NCBI RefSeq assembly: GCF_963966145.1
Contig: NC_091053.1
Location: 16,678,001-16,742,000, forward strand
Direction: 5' to 3'
Length of the DNA stretch: 64,000 nt
Origin: Tenebrio molitor
Taxonomy: Eukaryota > Arthropoda > Insecta > Coleoptera > Tenebrionidae
The position numbers were made by a program, and so were the translations under genes. This document shows, piece after piece, positions 10,026 through 22,876 of the stretch; the first letter of the stretch is position 1; every line of letters starts with the position of its first letter. The notes below the pieces were generated by a model. The model did not search any database and had not been told where the DNA came from. It saw nothing but the letters and a program-made list of their open reading frames with translations.

Positions 10026-11760
10026 CTGGAACAACAAGAATCAGTTAGATCGGTGCGATTTGTCGTGTTTCCATTGTTAAGACACTTTGAATGAAGCGGC
10101 GGTGGACGCGCCACCCGTGGCTGCACCGACAACCACTTGCGTGGCTTTTCTGGACAAGTGGGAAATAATTTTGCAATTAAAAACAAAGGAGCAGAATATT
10201 TTTCTGGTTGGAATTCCGAATTGTCGTCGTGCTACTTTATCGGTTGCCATACAAAAACCTCAACAATACAATGTCAATGTTGCAACACGAAACGCTTTCT
10301 CAACATCAACGAGGTCAGCAAAATATAAACAATTAGTAGTACAATATCGAAACGATCCATTTCGACCGGTTTCGATGAAGCAATCGTAACGTATTTCAGT
10401 GCCTGGCTGTCAAAATTAGATCCGAGCATAGGTGGCGTCCGTCGACGGCGCGATCGCAGCGCCGTGGCGACGTTCCGAACACTTGCGTTACGCAAATCTC
10501 GGGAGAAACTTTCCAAAGACGCAGCCACAGGTGCCGGCAGAATTTCGTTTGAATTTGATTCGCCCCGGATTCAGGTCAGTCCCTTAATTAACAGCACCGG
10601 TGAGGAGTGCGACGACGCAATTTTCCACCGATAAAATCACAATTTCCAGTTTTTATCGCCGTTTCATAACCAATAATAATTGACGACTTTTTTTATTCGG
10701 TGCAATAAGTTTTACGATTCGGTCGTTCCGTATGTCACTCTTTTTTTACAATCTGCGCGATAAAAACGGCACAGGCTCCATTTTGCATCGCGTCCTCCAT
10801 TTATCCCGATTCATCTGTCACTTTGATGACCGTTTCCGCCGCTGCTGTAAAAAGATGCGCGAGGATCTCCCTGGACGCGTTTTAATGACCCTGAAATTAG
10901 CCACATTCTTGCCCAATGCAATCGTCGATTCGTTGCACGCAACTGCAATACCACACGTGTTTGGTTTGGTGAATGAGAATGCATCATAGAATGGATTCTA
11001 GGAAATATTGAAAACTTCTATTTTTACGTTTGTGACGTCCCGCCACTCACACCTGAACTATCTGTTCGGTTCTGGGCGAGAAATTTCTGCAGATTCCACC
11101 GGCAATCGACGAAATCCTTGACTTTCCTCGACGAACAAAAAAAGCCGGCGAGTAGGCGTTGAACCCATGTGACCCGCACCGACAAAACAACGCGTCCTAC
11201 ACCTACTTCGATCTTCCCTCGACGAGTCAAGACGCAAAACCGCCCCGATCGCAGAGGCAGCAATATTGATGAGGCCTTTGTTCGACGATTACGGTATTGA
11301 AAGTAATTAGAGGGCGAATTCCGTAAATAACCCAATATCGAGGCCGTAACGACCGTGCTATTCGTTTATAAACCATCTGTCAAAGCTCCCACTCAGCGCC
11401 ACTGTAACAAACCAATTTAATTAAGGCCCGGCCACTTGGCGGCGGCGTAAAATTTTATTATACAACTATAACGTCCCATATGGAAATGACCTTCCGCAGT
11501 TGGGAATTGGTTGAGGGCGAACGAAACGAATTTATTTCGTTACTTGCCAAGTTATAACGAGTTTGTGCGATAGTGTGGCGCTGCGTTCGCGTTGCACGGG
11601 GCGACATCTTCGGGTGGGGGTCGGAGGCGGCGGTGGGCTGAAGGGGACCGAGTTGCATCTCTCCAATCGTAGAACTAGGTCAAAACGAAGGATCGAGGCA
11701 CATTTTAACTACCACTTTATTAATTCCGCTCAAAATAACATGACTTTTTTAAAAGTCTCA
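10026..11760. other. CpG-rich unique island without a supported gene
   Basis: Several open frames occur on both strands (minus 10274-10528; minus 11024-11335). The latter ends near a possible donor, GGTGTGAGT at 11053-11045. None has a recognised domain. A TAGGTGGCG motif occurs near 10430. The island may belong to the same host gene as the exon-like stretch at 9942-10025. Confidence 0.35.
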
Positions 11761-11889
11761 GTTGACTCCGTTTTCTAGATCAAAATTGACACAGATTTTT
11801 GACGTGACCGCTTTGGAAGCATCAGAAAAGTTTTAACAAGTTGTTTAAAGTTGTCATACATGATGAAAGGACAAATTTGAATCGTCTGG

Positions 11890-12396
11890 AATAAAATACA
11901 AGTTTTCGGTAATTATGTATCCAGTTCAAGATGAAGAAGAAAAGATGAAAATATAAATGTTGTGAAGAAAAAACCTTGGACAGGTAGTTATAATTGGAGA
12001 CCAAAGTATGAAGGTTGTTTGGAAAGTTCACGACCTGGTAAACATATCGACATCAATGCCGCGTCAAAAATTTTTACCGCGTTGCAAGACCACATCTGCC
12101 ATTTGAGCAGCTGTGAATATCAAGTAGATCTGTTAGAAGTTTCGTTGCGTACAGATTTTTTTTTAATAACCATGCAAGTGTATTTTTTCAATGAATAAAA
12201 GTTTTTGTTGGACAAGAATTCAAACCGACCGGAAACACCAGATAAAAAGATAAAAAATGTGTTGGGTGAGAATGCACCTTCGTTTACAACTGGGAAAAAA
12301 GATTTCGGAATGAGAACTTTTCAAGAATGTTTGAATCGTTCTAAGGATTTTACCGATTTTTGTGTAGGTACAGTGTGTGTACAGCGCTCCTACTAA
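11890..12396 (+). pseudogene. Decayed coding-like segment, family unknown
   Basis: Three successive plus-strand frames read like protein: a short one near 11890-11950 (ending EEEKMKI), one at 11935-12198 with SRPGKHIDINAASKIF, and one at 12199-12396 with RPETPDKKIKNVLGE. Stops and frame changes separate them. The composition (K, D, E, N balanced with hydrophobic residues) is unlike chance AT-rich DNA. It could be a retrocopy or the remains of a mobile-element protein. No function is proposed. Confidence 0.3.
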
Positions 12397-12469
12397 TCAA
12401 GGACTCGGCTTCGCCTCGTGCCCGAAAACTGGTTTTCGCACTGTAAAATACCCCTACCGTGCTCTAATA

Positions 12470-12854
12470 CAGGGTGTTTGAAAATTGCTAGTACAAAAAA
12501 AAACTCTGGCATCTAGAAGCCCTAAGAAATCCAAAAAACCAATTTTTAATTTTTTTAAACAAAAGGGATAAAGTAACCCTATCCCTGCATATTTTAGGCC
12601 TCAGGCGGGGCAGTATTTTTTAAACCTTGGTAACCAAGCGTGATAATGAAGGACTATACAACAATATGAAAAATTAATATTTTTTTGCAAGATTTTGGCA
12701 ACTAACAATGGTACTAACAATTTTAACCCAATTTTTAGTCATTTTTATCTCGAAAACTAGAGGACTTTTATTAAAAAAAATTTTTGCCGATGACTTTAAC
12801 TCACCATCACCAATTACCAGTATTTTTTTGTACTAGCAATTTTCAAACACCCTG
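12470..12854. mobile_element. Tc1/mariner-type MITE, 385 bp
   Basis: CAGGGTGTTTGAAAATTGCT at the left is complemented at the right end (AGCAATTTTCAAACACCCTG), extending to about 35 bases. TA flanks both sides (12468-12469, 12855-12856). No transposase frame is present. Confidence 0.9.
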
Positions 12855-13236
12855 TATAAATAATGATTAATAAACTGGTCAAAAATTGGTGAACGCAAAG
12901 TGCAGAGTGAATTTAAAACACTTCAAAAGCAACGGCTATGGTTTCTTCAGGGTTTCGTTTGTGTTTCTTCGGGCGTTTGGTTTGAAACTTACGATTTTTG
13001 AACAATTACAGTGCCATATTTTGTGAACTACTTTTCTCAACGCGATATCAAATGGAGGGGGAATTGTGGTTATAGAGAGGACGCAATTAATGGGACAGTT
13101 TTACCAACCTACATTAAATTTGACAACGATATCGTTAATCCTTTTAATTTATTACAACGATACATGCCAATTGTGCTAATTATAAATTGGCCATATTTTT
13201 TGTGTAACAATTGAATGAATTAAAGTAGTGCACATA
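12855..13236. other. AT-rich spacer
   Basis: Nothing beyond a 67-codon chance frame (13011-13214 plus) is seen. Confidence 0.4.
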
Positions 13237-13440
13237 CAGGTGTCCCAGAGTTGCGAAAAGCTCCATAACTTGTTTGTTATTAAAGATATCAACTTTTTCT
13301 TTTTTTTTTAGATGATAGCTGCGTTTCGGAAAATATTACGCTATATATACAGAGTGTCCCAGTATTATAGAAACACTAAAGTTATGTTGTTTTAAATGGA
13401 ACCTATCCAGTTTGATTTCATTTTTGGATTCTATGCTAAA
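13237..13440. mobile_element. Two mariner-type termini (GTGTCCCAG ends) in the same orientation
   Basis: CAGGTGTCCCAGAGTTGCG starts at 13237 after TA, and CAGAGTGTCCCAGTATTATA starts at 13350 after TA. Both resemble known GTGTCCCA-type mariner ends. No opposing end was found, so they are fragments. A minus-strand frame at 13441-13752 follows, without a recognised domain. Confidence 0.45.
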
Positions 13441-14540
13441 TTATGAATCAAAACTATACAGGTCCTTTTTAATTATCTGCCATCGTTTTTGATCTGTGGC
13501 GCTCTTTTTACCAGAATTCCGAATTGCAGGGGTCCCTTCGAAAATTCGTACCTTCGAAATCGTTGCACATAAATTAAAATAACTGACGCTATTTGATTCC
13601 TGAATGTTTGCCGCATCTGTTGAGTAAGGCGAAGAAATGTCTGCAAAATTGTTAATTTTATGTGGTGTTACTAAAGTAGTGAAAACATCCCGGTTGTATA
13701 AATGTTTCGTTATGGGTGGCAATTTTTTATAAATCAATAAAAATAATTTCATAACCTTAAAATAGTATTTTTATTAACTTACAAACATATAGTTTTCTCT
13801 TTTACAGTGTTTTCCACAGACCCTCATATGATTAGATGAAGGTCTTCCCATAATAAAGCACTTTCCCATGCTTTCCTTCTCTCTACCGGATCTTGCGAAC
13901 CAAAAACATTTTCGATGAAAACATATTTTGGTTTACGCCCCAACGTGGAAATGAATGGAAACATGCTTCTGGTTCGTTTGTTTTATCGATCTTATTTTTG
14001 GTCATTTGGTCGTTTAAAAACACAAACCACTTGAATAGCCGCCACCGGCCGAGCATGCCTTATAATTAGTTCATACGATTCACATCAGATGTCTCACTGT
14101 TAACTGGAATCGCCAATTACTCAAACCACGAGTTTATATTTGATGACAGAACATAATGAATGAACAAACGAGAAACGTTTAAATCTATTAGCAGGCTACA
14201 CTGGCTTTGATCTTTGTAATTTTACTTTTTGGGACAGGCTTACTGATTGCTTCTTTTCTCAGCTTATAATTGGGCAATTTGAACTATTTTTAGCTGTCAA
14301 ACTTAACAAATGTCGTTGCCATTAGAAACGGCCCAAAAGAGACGACAGAATCTTTTGTTGTCATATCTGTTTAGTATTCCTATTCCAACCAATTAAAATC
14401 GTTGAAAAGGAATCATGTGACACATGAATTATAACACGTGCTTTTTATCAAAATGTGCTCGACATGTTTGAGTTTTTTTGTTTGTTTTTTTTGTTTGTGG
14501 GTTCTAAACGTTTCGCAAAATACATACCTCAAGTAAAATA
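13441..14540. other. AT-rich DNA, no supported gene
   Basis: A 103-codon minus frame at 13441-13752 may belong to the adjacent mariner fragment but carries no motif I can name. Nothing else is seen. Confidence 0.35.
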
Positions 14541-15070
14541 CAAGGTTGTCAAGGACTGTTTAAGTTGGTGTTGGTAGTATAATTTGTTTCAAAATCAAAA
14601 ATCCACCAACACTGCATTCTACCTCGAAAATACAACCGACAACGTCGCCAACTTTTGTTTTTAGTGTGTTTGAAAGTGTCAGAAAAACGTGGGGTTATGA
14701 AATAAAACTGTTGACAGCCGTTTTGGTCGTAGTTCATCGTGTTTTTTAAATTCTTCGAAGCACTTAATGAACGCTCGCTTTAATTTAGCGGTTAAAACAT
14801 TCCTTGTTTTTCGAGGCATTTTTATAATTTGATATTTGTGACACACTGAAGGTCAAATTTTGGCGGAAGATTAGGCCAACCCAGAAAAATGAAACTTATT
14901 CTAGGGATTTCTTTTTTTCTGCCAACATAATTCAAACAGGTGGTGGATTTTTGATTTTGAAACAGATTATACTGTATTTTATTTCTAAATGGTACAACTG
15001 GAGTAACTTCCGGTTGTTGACGACTTGACACTGACAGCCGCATCATTGACAATTTTGCAGTGTTGCAAAT
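14541..15070. repeat. Two fragments of the ACTGTTTGAGTTGG repeat family
   Basis: 14560-14740 (GGACTGTTTAAGTTGGTG and following) reappears inverted at 52920-53090. 14940-15060 shares AAATGGTACAACTGGAGTAA with 28360-28385 and is related to 36820-36850 and 63905-63930. The best-preserved end, at 63960-63978, reads TTGATCGATCACTCTGTA, so this is a Tc1/mariner-type non-autonomous family related to the elements at 47636 and 53580. Confidence 0.55.
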
Positions 15071-15764
15071 TTTCTATTATTTTCCTAACTGTTTCAACGC
15101 TTTCTGGAATACTTTTTGGTTCTGCAGCTCCTGTTTCACAAAATAGACGTCTACGGTTAGACAGCTGTGATGCTGCTCTCAGTTAACCACAGATATTTTG
15201 AACACCCTTTATTTTTAGTTAACTATTTATATTTGACTTCGCTCTTTATTAGGCAATAGTTTAATTAGGTAGTATAACTTTTCAAATTTGTTTCCTATAC
15301 ATTTCTGAGTAATTTTTGTCGCAACTTTTGCCACAAAAAAAAAACAATCAATTAGAGAACACCTCATATGTGATTAACAAGAAACTTAGTAAATTAAATG
15401 GATTTGGGTCGTGTTATGTCAGAATTGGAGACAACTTTTTCCTTGAAGCTAAAGATTTATGTTAACTTTTCCTGGAGAGTTTTAGGCGGAGCAAATGCTA
15501 CAACATGGCGGAAAGGATTCTCCTAGCATATAGGTACTTGTCTTTTCAAAACGCTACGCCCACCAGTTCCACAAAATGAAACTTCAGTTCGCAAAGTAAC
15601 ATTTATACGAAACAACGCACCACTGAAAGATCTGCAGAGCTTAATTTCATCTAAAAGCATCTCAAGTTATTCAGCAATTTAAAAAATGAAATTACAAATA
15701 AACCAGTTATCAAAATGGTAAAATTAGTGCCGGAATATTTACATATTTTACTTGTCGAGTTATA
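15071..15764. other. AT-rich spacer
   Basis: No gene or clear repeat seen. Confidence 0.4.
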
Positions 15765-16187
15765 CAGGGTGTTTCTGAAATACGTGTGTTAATTTTAACC
15801 AGTGGAAGAACGCACCAAATCATGGAACTTTTCTCTATAACATTTTTACGAAAAAGCAATACAAACTGATTTAAAATTTGGAAAAAAATTAACCATCAAA
15901 GTGTATACCCGCCTATGGATAAGGGCGAAAATTTTCTGTTGTGATAGAAACAGAGCTTTGTTAAAAAGTTCCATTGTTATAGAAAAAAATAAATAATCAA
16001 AATTTAGATTCTCATGGTTACAAAAAATAGAAACTAGTTAATCACACAAAACGACTGGTAAAAATTGTGGGGCAAAAAATCTTGGAATACTTTTACGAAT
16101 TTTACAAAATGTTATAGAGAAAAGTTTCATAAATTAGCGAGTTCTTTCACTGGTTAAAATTAACACACGTATTTCAGAAACACCCTG
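15765..16187. mobile_element. Tc1/mariner-type MITE, 423 bp
   Basis: CAGGGTGTTTCTGAAATACG at the left end is matched by CGTATTTCAGAAACACCCTG at the right, with inverted similarity extending inwards through TTTTAACCAGTG. TA flanks both ends (15763-15764, 16188-16189). No coding frame. Confidence 0.9.
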
Positions 16188-19100
16188 TATGTTATTAATG
16201 CTATTTAAATGTAACATGTGTTCAATTGAAAAGTTCATAAAATTGGCTTTGATTTTTGTCGCTATCTTTGTCTAACCAACTTAATTTACGATGTTGTTGT
16301 CTCTTAAAAAATACAGTCATAGCCAACTTGATGAACAGTAAACTGGTACTAGAGTTTTTTGCTTCTATTTAATCATAGAATCATGTGACGTAAATATTAT
16401 GCGCCATTTTTTGTACACCCTGTATGATCTGATTTAAAGGAACACCTTGAGACTATTTGACAGACATTGATTTCTTTATATCTTGCACGGCGTGACTAAC
16501 GTCAAACGTAATTTTGGCCCAAAGTGCGATTGTTATCACTATTTTTACTTAATACAGCACTTGCCAAATGTTACTCAAACCATCCATTAAAAATGCTTTG
16601 TTTCAAAATTCGTTTTTTCTGTTATAACGACACTGACCGACCTTTGGCCCCCGATTTGACGATTTTCCAAAAACGACCCACCCGAGCGCACTCCCACGCC
16701 CACGCACCAACATCCTCGTCCGTAATCACCCAACAAGTCAAACACCCAAGCAGATACTCCGCCCGTATCGATAACTTCTTTTATTGGACGTGGGGGAGAC
16801 CGTCCGTGTCGGGCTTCCCACCTCGTGGAACACTTTCTACCGAGCGTTCCTCGACAAATGCGACGATTTTCTCGAAAAAATCCGTACACATGTGCCGACC
16901 CACATTTAAACACCGCTTCCAAGTATAAATAGGACTCTGTCGAAACGGTCTCGTTATGTGGGAGGCCCCGAATCAATCGGTGTCCAATCGGTGACGGTTC
17001 ACCGGTTAATGAGAGAGCAATTGATCTGATTAATCATGGGCGTAGATCGCGCGTGGAATTCGGGGCCGCAACCGCACCCCAATTGATGGGTGCGGATCAA
17101 ACTGTCACTTGTCAAACTCGCTCAAATCTCGAGCGCCACTGTCGCCAACCTGTTGGCGGAAAACGTCCAAACAAAACAATTTCATCACGAGAGAAGTCTT
17201 TCGACACAAAAGAAGCTAATCGAATTGTTCAACGACTAGCGTATGTCTGTTCCAAACTCTCACGGACGTGATTAATGCGCCATAATGTTTTTGCGTCGGT
17301 TAGTAATGTAGTTCAGGGGGTTCTGCGAGGTGGTATCGATTCCTTTACACACTACACTTGTCGGGTTTAAAGGACCGGAGTGATTCAATCGCACAACTAA
17401 CGGGATTCGGCACACCGAATTAACAATCACGACAATAACAACTATTATTGTTGTTAATAAAGAAATAAGGAATTTCTAGCAGGGTGCAAAGAAATCTAGA
17501 CAGTAGAAGGTCCTTTAGTGCTTCGCCCAGTTGTCTCTGGGCTTAGCACAAAAAGACCCACTTCTACTCTTAATGATAAAATCTACTAAGTAGGTATTTG
17601 CTTTTTCATTCAAGTACGGACATGACTTCACAGGTCAGGGATCAAGGCATGTCGACTCGATCGCGATCGGTGTTGTTACAGCGTTGCCCGCGAGTCAATC
17701 CCCGACGTGCCTTTCTCGTTGCACAGTGAAATCGAAGAGTGGAGTTGTTGCTTTCTCAACCGGTGCGAATCTAACGGAACACGACGGATAACAATGTGTA
17801 TGTAAACTGGGTGGAACCAGCTGCGACATCACTTTGTCGCAAATTTTTAATCAATCGTTCCTAGTCAGGAAGTGAAACATAAATACCACTTACCGTAGCA
17901 GGAATGTGGGCAGGAGACCCTCCAAGAGAGCGGTTTTTTCCCGGAGTTAATATAAAAGATCGGTCTCTCCGTTGCCGTGGTTACGAAACGAATTGGTAGC
18001 TCTGCGGTCGCAAACCATGACCCATTAAAGAGAACCAGTTCGCGAATTAAGGAAATGCGAGCGAGTCGGTGAAACAGGTGCCCGGATTTTCGACCGTTTA
18101 ATCGGTGCGTGTGTGTGTTGCTTTTTTGTTAAATAAGGATAACGGTTCTGGCACTCGTCCAGGGAGTGCTTATGTAGGATGAGAGACGAGCGATTGAGTG
18201 ATTTGTGCATTATTTACGACCTGAATTCGGAGGCGTTTTATGTCATTTATGGTCTACTAGTGGTTTATTGATGAGTTCTGTAAATTATTCGGTTAAAAGC
18301 GGTTTTTTTTCCGGAGGCGATCCATACATTTTTCATGTTTCAATCAGCCCACTCGCAAATATGTGAAACGGAATCTGTAAACGTGCTAAAAATGAACACA
18401 GCAGTTTTGGATGTTGCACCGATCTTTCAGACACTACTTGTGCGTCGCTAATGATCATCAAATAATTTAATACTCGTTCTGTATAAACACATTTTCCGTA
18501 TTTCTACTGATGCAAGAAATAAAGCTCGTTTAGTTGCACCAATAAATACACACGCACTTACTAATTAAAATTTATGTAAATGTTACGAACGTTCATCGAA
18601 TCTAATTTCAATCCTACCAAATTCAAATATTAATTTACATCTGCAATAATTTTAAAAAGAAATAACGTGCGATCAAAAAATGGTGTGGCCACGTGACCCG
18701 GTAGTCTGCGTAAAACATACATGTCAAACGTCCTTCATCCAGTGAACACGCAGCGGTATGAATTATGAAGATGAAGATTCTTCCTCTTCTTACTGCTCGG
18801 CTATATTGATGACTTCATTTACGGTAAAATTGTCATAGTGAGGTTGTGTGTCTGAAAGAAATGTCAAAGCATGGCAACTGAAAAGACCACGTGCGTTTAT
18901 AAAAAGACAAAAAATCAACACCTGCTCAACCACATTTTTTTTTTTGAACGCTGGTTAGCAACGAGGATAAAATGGCAATTTTACTTTACTTTAATAGATG
19001 TGACAGTTTGCTTTTGAAAAATCAGTCTCAAAAAATAAATATACAAGACGGTAACTACCGTGTTTTGTTTATCTTCAGTGAAATGCAACTGTGAATGATT

Positions 19101-19571
19101 TTGTTGTAATATCAATGTGGATTGTTTTATCACATCAAACAACTCCAAGATAACAATCACGTGCTGGGATTTGAAGAATGTTGCACAAGCTGGAACTAGA
19201 ATTGACAACAACAACATTCCTTGTCAAAGATTCTACGAGGGTCACTTAACAAGTTCGCGACCTGATAATGAATTATTTATCAATGTAATCTGCCTGAGCT
19301 TTATCAGGACACTCTATCCGGCTATGCTCTAGTGTTTTTATCCCATGCTCAAAATCAGTCACCCGTTGACCACATCTTTGAATTCATTATCGGAGGAACA
19401 TGCTTGGTAAACGAGTTTTTTTGAGGTTTGGGAAAATGTGTAAATCAAAGGTAACTAAGTCAGGTGAATAGAAAAGGTGTGGCGGCACTATTTCAGTTTG
19501 TGGTCAATATGAAATAGATGAGTAACAAGATAGGTCCAAGGTTTGAACTCTGAGGTAAACCGTGAATTATA
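16188..19571. other. Unique island with GC-rich core, no supported gene
   Basis: Overlapping frames at 16524-16928 plus and 16587-16976 minus cover the same DNA and neither has a known domain. A TATAAATA box at 16925 could be a core promoter, but no initiator sits at the right distance. Confidence 0.35.
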
Positions 19572-20298
19572 CAGACTGTTTCCTAAAAAACGCCGCAAAC
19601 CGTAACTCAGTTATTTATTGTCCAATTTTAATAAACAAAAAAAGCAATGAAATGGTTAAAAAACATTTCACAATGGATACATTTTTTATTTTTCCAACAT
19701 TAATTATTATGTCAAATAAGTGTCAACTTTCTTTTTATTTTGAAATGAAAACATTTATTTTTATTCTGGTAGAGAATTTCTTTCTGATTTCAATGATGTC
19801 AAACACGTTGACTTTTGTGAAATAAATATTTAAGAAAATAAATAAAAATTTCTTACATTACGATTTTTTATTAATGAATTTGAAAAAAAAATCAAGCGCG
19901 CCGTGGAAAACAATGACAAATGTTCATTCTTCGTTCGAAGAATGACGAAATGATATTTATCACTTTGACATTGTCATTGTTTTCCACGGCGCGCTTGATT
20001 TTTTTTCCAAATTCATTTATAAAGCATCGTAAGGTAATAATTTTTTTCTTGATTTTTTATTGCACGTCAACGTGTTAAACATCATTGAAATCAGAAAAAA
20101 ATTCTCTATCAGAAAAAAATAAAAAATATGTTTCCATAAAAAAAAATATTGACGCTTTTTTGACATAAGAATTAATGTTGAAAAAAAAATAGCAGTTTTG
20201 TAGTGTTTTTTTAACCACTGTATTGCTTTTTTTGCTTATTAAAATCGTACAATAAATAACAGAGCTACGGCTTGCGGCGTTTTTTAGGAAACAGCCTG
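19572..20298. mobile_element. Large palindromic element, 727 bp
   Basis: The ends CAGACTGTTTCCTAAAAAAC and the complement of CAGGCTGTTTCCTAAAAAAC lie between TA dinucleotides (19570-19571, 20299-20300). Inverted similarity runs through most of the arms. The centre holds a second palindrome: a 28-base segment at 19892-19919 is exactly complemented at 19971-19998, and inside that loop CATTCTTCGTTCGAAGAATG (19925-19944) is a further hairpin. Confidence 0.9.
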
Positions 20299-21848
20299 TA
20301 CAGCATGTTCTGTAAATGACATTTTCCATGGCCTGCGTGATGGATAAGTGCGATATGGCAAACACTGAAAACATATGGGATAATGAAAACCGTATAATTG
20401 TAATTGATTTTTTAGTTTTTGATTTTTCAGAGCAATGTCTAGGACTTTGGAAAATCTACGATAAATTGACCATCTCAAAATAATGTTTTTCTCGTTTGAT
20501 AAATATGTAATCATTAAAAAATGACTACGGGGTTACACCACCTTTAGATTTTCAAAAAATAAAATACATAATTAAACGTTTCATAACCTGCATTTCACGT
20601 TTTTACATAAATGACATTTTTGTTACTAGATTACGAGAGTACACTCTCAGCAAAAGTTCAGTCATGCGTTAAATAAACGGTACAGTCACTAAACTTTGGT
20701 CGACCTTGAATTTGACAATTCGGCTCTATAACGGATGAGTTCTAAAAGAGAGACAGATTCTAAAACTAAAATGACAGACGTGTGGAAACCAAAACATGTT
20801 TCTCTTTCTACACAAAAAAGAAAAAAAGATGGTATGACTCTAGGTTGACATTTAGGTCATACAATATTTTATACAATTTTAGAATTTGTCAACGTAATCA
20901 ATAACAGCAATTATTGCTTTTAACTGCGGTCAGATATAGAAGTATTTGCTCAATGGAGCGATAAACACAAATTACAACTAATTGTCTATAAATTTAATGC
21001 TACAACTTTTTGACGTACACATAACTCAATAAATACATTTCTTTTGAAGTCGTCTTTATCTTAAGTTTTAAGTGTCGAATATATAAAAAAAGAAATCAAT
21101 CTTAAGAGTGATATCTTACATTGTTTTCTAATTTTATTCGAGACAATCTGGAATACAGCTAAGTTACACGTACTACAGAGTCATGTCAAGGTATATATCT
21201 TTGAAACGGATCAATTTCTTGTTAAGTTAGGTTTTATGTCAAACGAAAAACACACACGTCCGCCTTATTAACCTGATTTAGCTCCGTCAGACTTCCCTCT
21301 ATTCCTGAACTAAACAAAAATTTTTGGGGGCAAGCCATGCGATTTTTCTCACACAGCGAGGTCAAATAATGGCTATTTTGAGATTATTGAGAAATTAGAC
21401 TGTCACAATCAGAGTGTTGAAGTTCAGATGAATTATCCTAAGAGTTAAAAAAAAGAAGCTTTTTATCATGTGGTCGAGAACTTTTCACACGACCCTGGTA
21501 TGTGGTACCCTATCTATGTAATTTACGTTGAATCGGCAGAAAAAAGTCAAAGTAAATTTTTACAGTACTCGCTTGTTTTCTGTTAAGTACAAGAAATATC
21601 CGGTACATAATTACCCACAGGGCAATTTCCTTTTGGAGTTCAGGCAATCACCTGCGTACCTTGAATCGTTACTTTTAAAATTGCTAATTGTGTACTGAAT
21701 TCCCACATATTGTTTACAAATAATTTTTTTAAATTGTGATCAAAACAACTTTTTTTATAGTGTTGTTATGGACATGTTTTTAAATTACTTTTATTAATAA
21801 GGGAAAATTACTTTTGCGGTATTAATAAAAAAACACATTCACAACTGA
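20299..21848. other. AT-rich DNA, no supported gene
   Basis: Only chance frames and A/T tracts are seen. Confidence 0.4.
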
Positions 21849-22690
21849 AGATCACACATATTGAATAGATGGAGGGAATATTTTAAACAGCTATTAAATG
21901 GAGAAGAAGAAACAGAAAATAAAAAAGAAATATACAGGGTGATTTTGTAAGTTGTGCAGATATTTTAATCACGAGCTACTGGCTTCATGAAGAACTCGGA
22001 AAAAATGTTTAAAAAATTCTATGTCAAAAAATAAAATGACATTTATTTTTTGAGCTACAATTTTTTTTAATTGCTTTTTGTATTCTACGTTGTCAAACAA
22101 CCTCGTAGGTAAAATTTCGGCACATTTTAAAAATACACCCTGTATATCATATTTTATAAAACGTACACCAATGCGGTTTCCTTGTTTTAAAGCATATTTC
22201 CTATAGGTTACTTCGCATTGGCGTACATTTTATAAAACATGATAGATATACAGGATGTATTTTTAAAATGTGTCGAAATTTTACCTACGAGGTTGTAGGA
22301 CAACATAGAAAACTAAAAGCAATTTAAAAAAATTGTAGCTCAAAAAATAAATGTCATTTTATTTTTTGACACAGAATTTTTTAAATATTTTTTCCGAGTT
22401 CTGCATGAAGCCAGTAGCTCGTGATTAAAATATCTGCACAACTTTCAAAATCACCCTGTATCAAGCAAATACAAAACAACAAAATATGTAGTGAACAGCC
22501 TTTCTCGAGGAATGAGCAGATTCGAGAGATTATCCAAAACCTAAAGAACAATAACAGTCTAGGAAAGGATCGTATGAATTGTTTAAATATGGAGGACCAA
22601 AGTCAATTCGGTTCATGCAGAAGCTATTAAAGGAAGTCAGGAAGAAGGAGGCATTACTAAAGGATTGGAAGGAAGCAATAATCCTCACAG
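21849..22690 (+). pseudogene. RTE-type reverse transcriptase fragment split by a MITE
   Basis: Residues ILNRWREYFKQLLNGEEE at 21858-21911 match the conserved stretch before the reverse transcriptase of RTE-like non-LTR elements. After the inserted composite MITE the frame resumes with REIIQNLKNNNSLGKD near 22520-22570. It then shifts by one frame into ELFKYGGPKSIRFMQKLLKE and KDWKEAIILTV, ending at about 22690. The order agrees with the family. Both ends are lost: the left at a stop at 21846, the right at the palindromic MITE starting near 22691. The element is non-functional. Confidence 0.85.
21935..22458. mobile_element. Composite arm-centre-arm MITE, 524 bp
   Basis: Two 208-base arms (21935-22142 and 22251-22458) are inverted copies. 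Each begins with CAGGGTG or CAGGATG and ends with CACCCTG, so each arm looks like a small element itself. They enclose a 108-base palindromic centre (TATCATATTTTATAAAACG and its complement). TA flanks the whole (21933-21934, 22459-22460). The insertion splits a reverse-transcriptase frame. Confidence 0.92.
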
Positions 22691-22876
22691 TTGACGTTGA
22701 AGAGTCGATTGTAAACGCACCACTCACCTGTCTGCAAAGTAAAAAGTTAAAAACACAAACTACGCAAAAAGTGAGGTTAGATTTAAACAGCTGATCATTG
22801 ATCCGTAATCCGTGGTGGGTTCACAAACGACTCTTCAACGCCAACTTTGAGGAGAAATTTCACTTGACACACCCGA
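22691..22876. mobile_element. Palindromic TCGGGTG-family MITE, copy 1, left end cut
   Basis: GACGTTGAAGAGTCGATTGT near the left and its complement near the right flank an AT-rich middle containing AAAAAGTGAGGTTAGATTTA. The right end reaches CACCCGA followed by TA. The left terminus is missing, where it abuts the reverse-transcriptase fragment. Confidence 0.85.

Noticed and set aside
16524..16976. Opposing 134- and 129-codon frames
   Set aside because: Same DNA on both strands, no domain; composition explains the openness.
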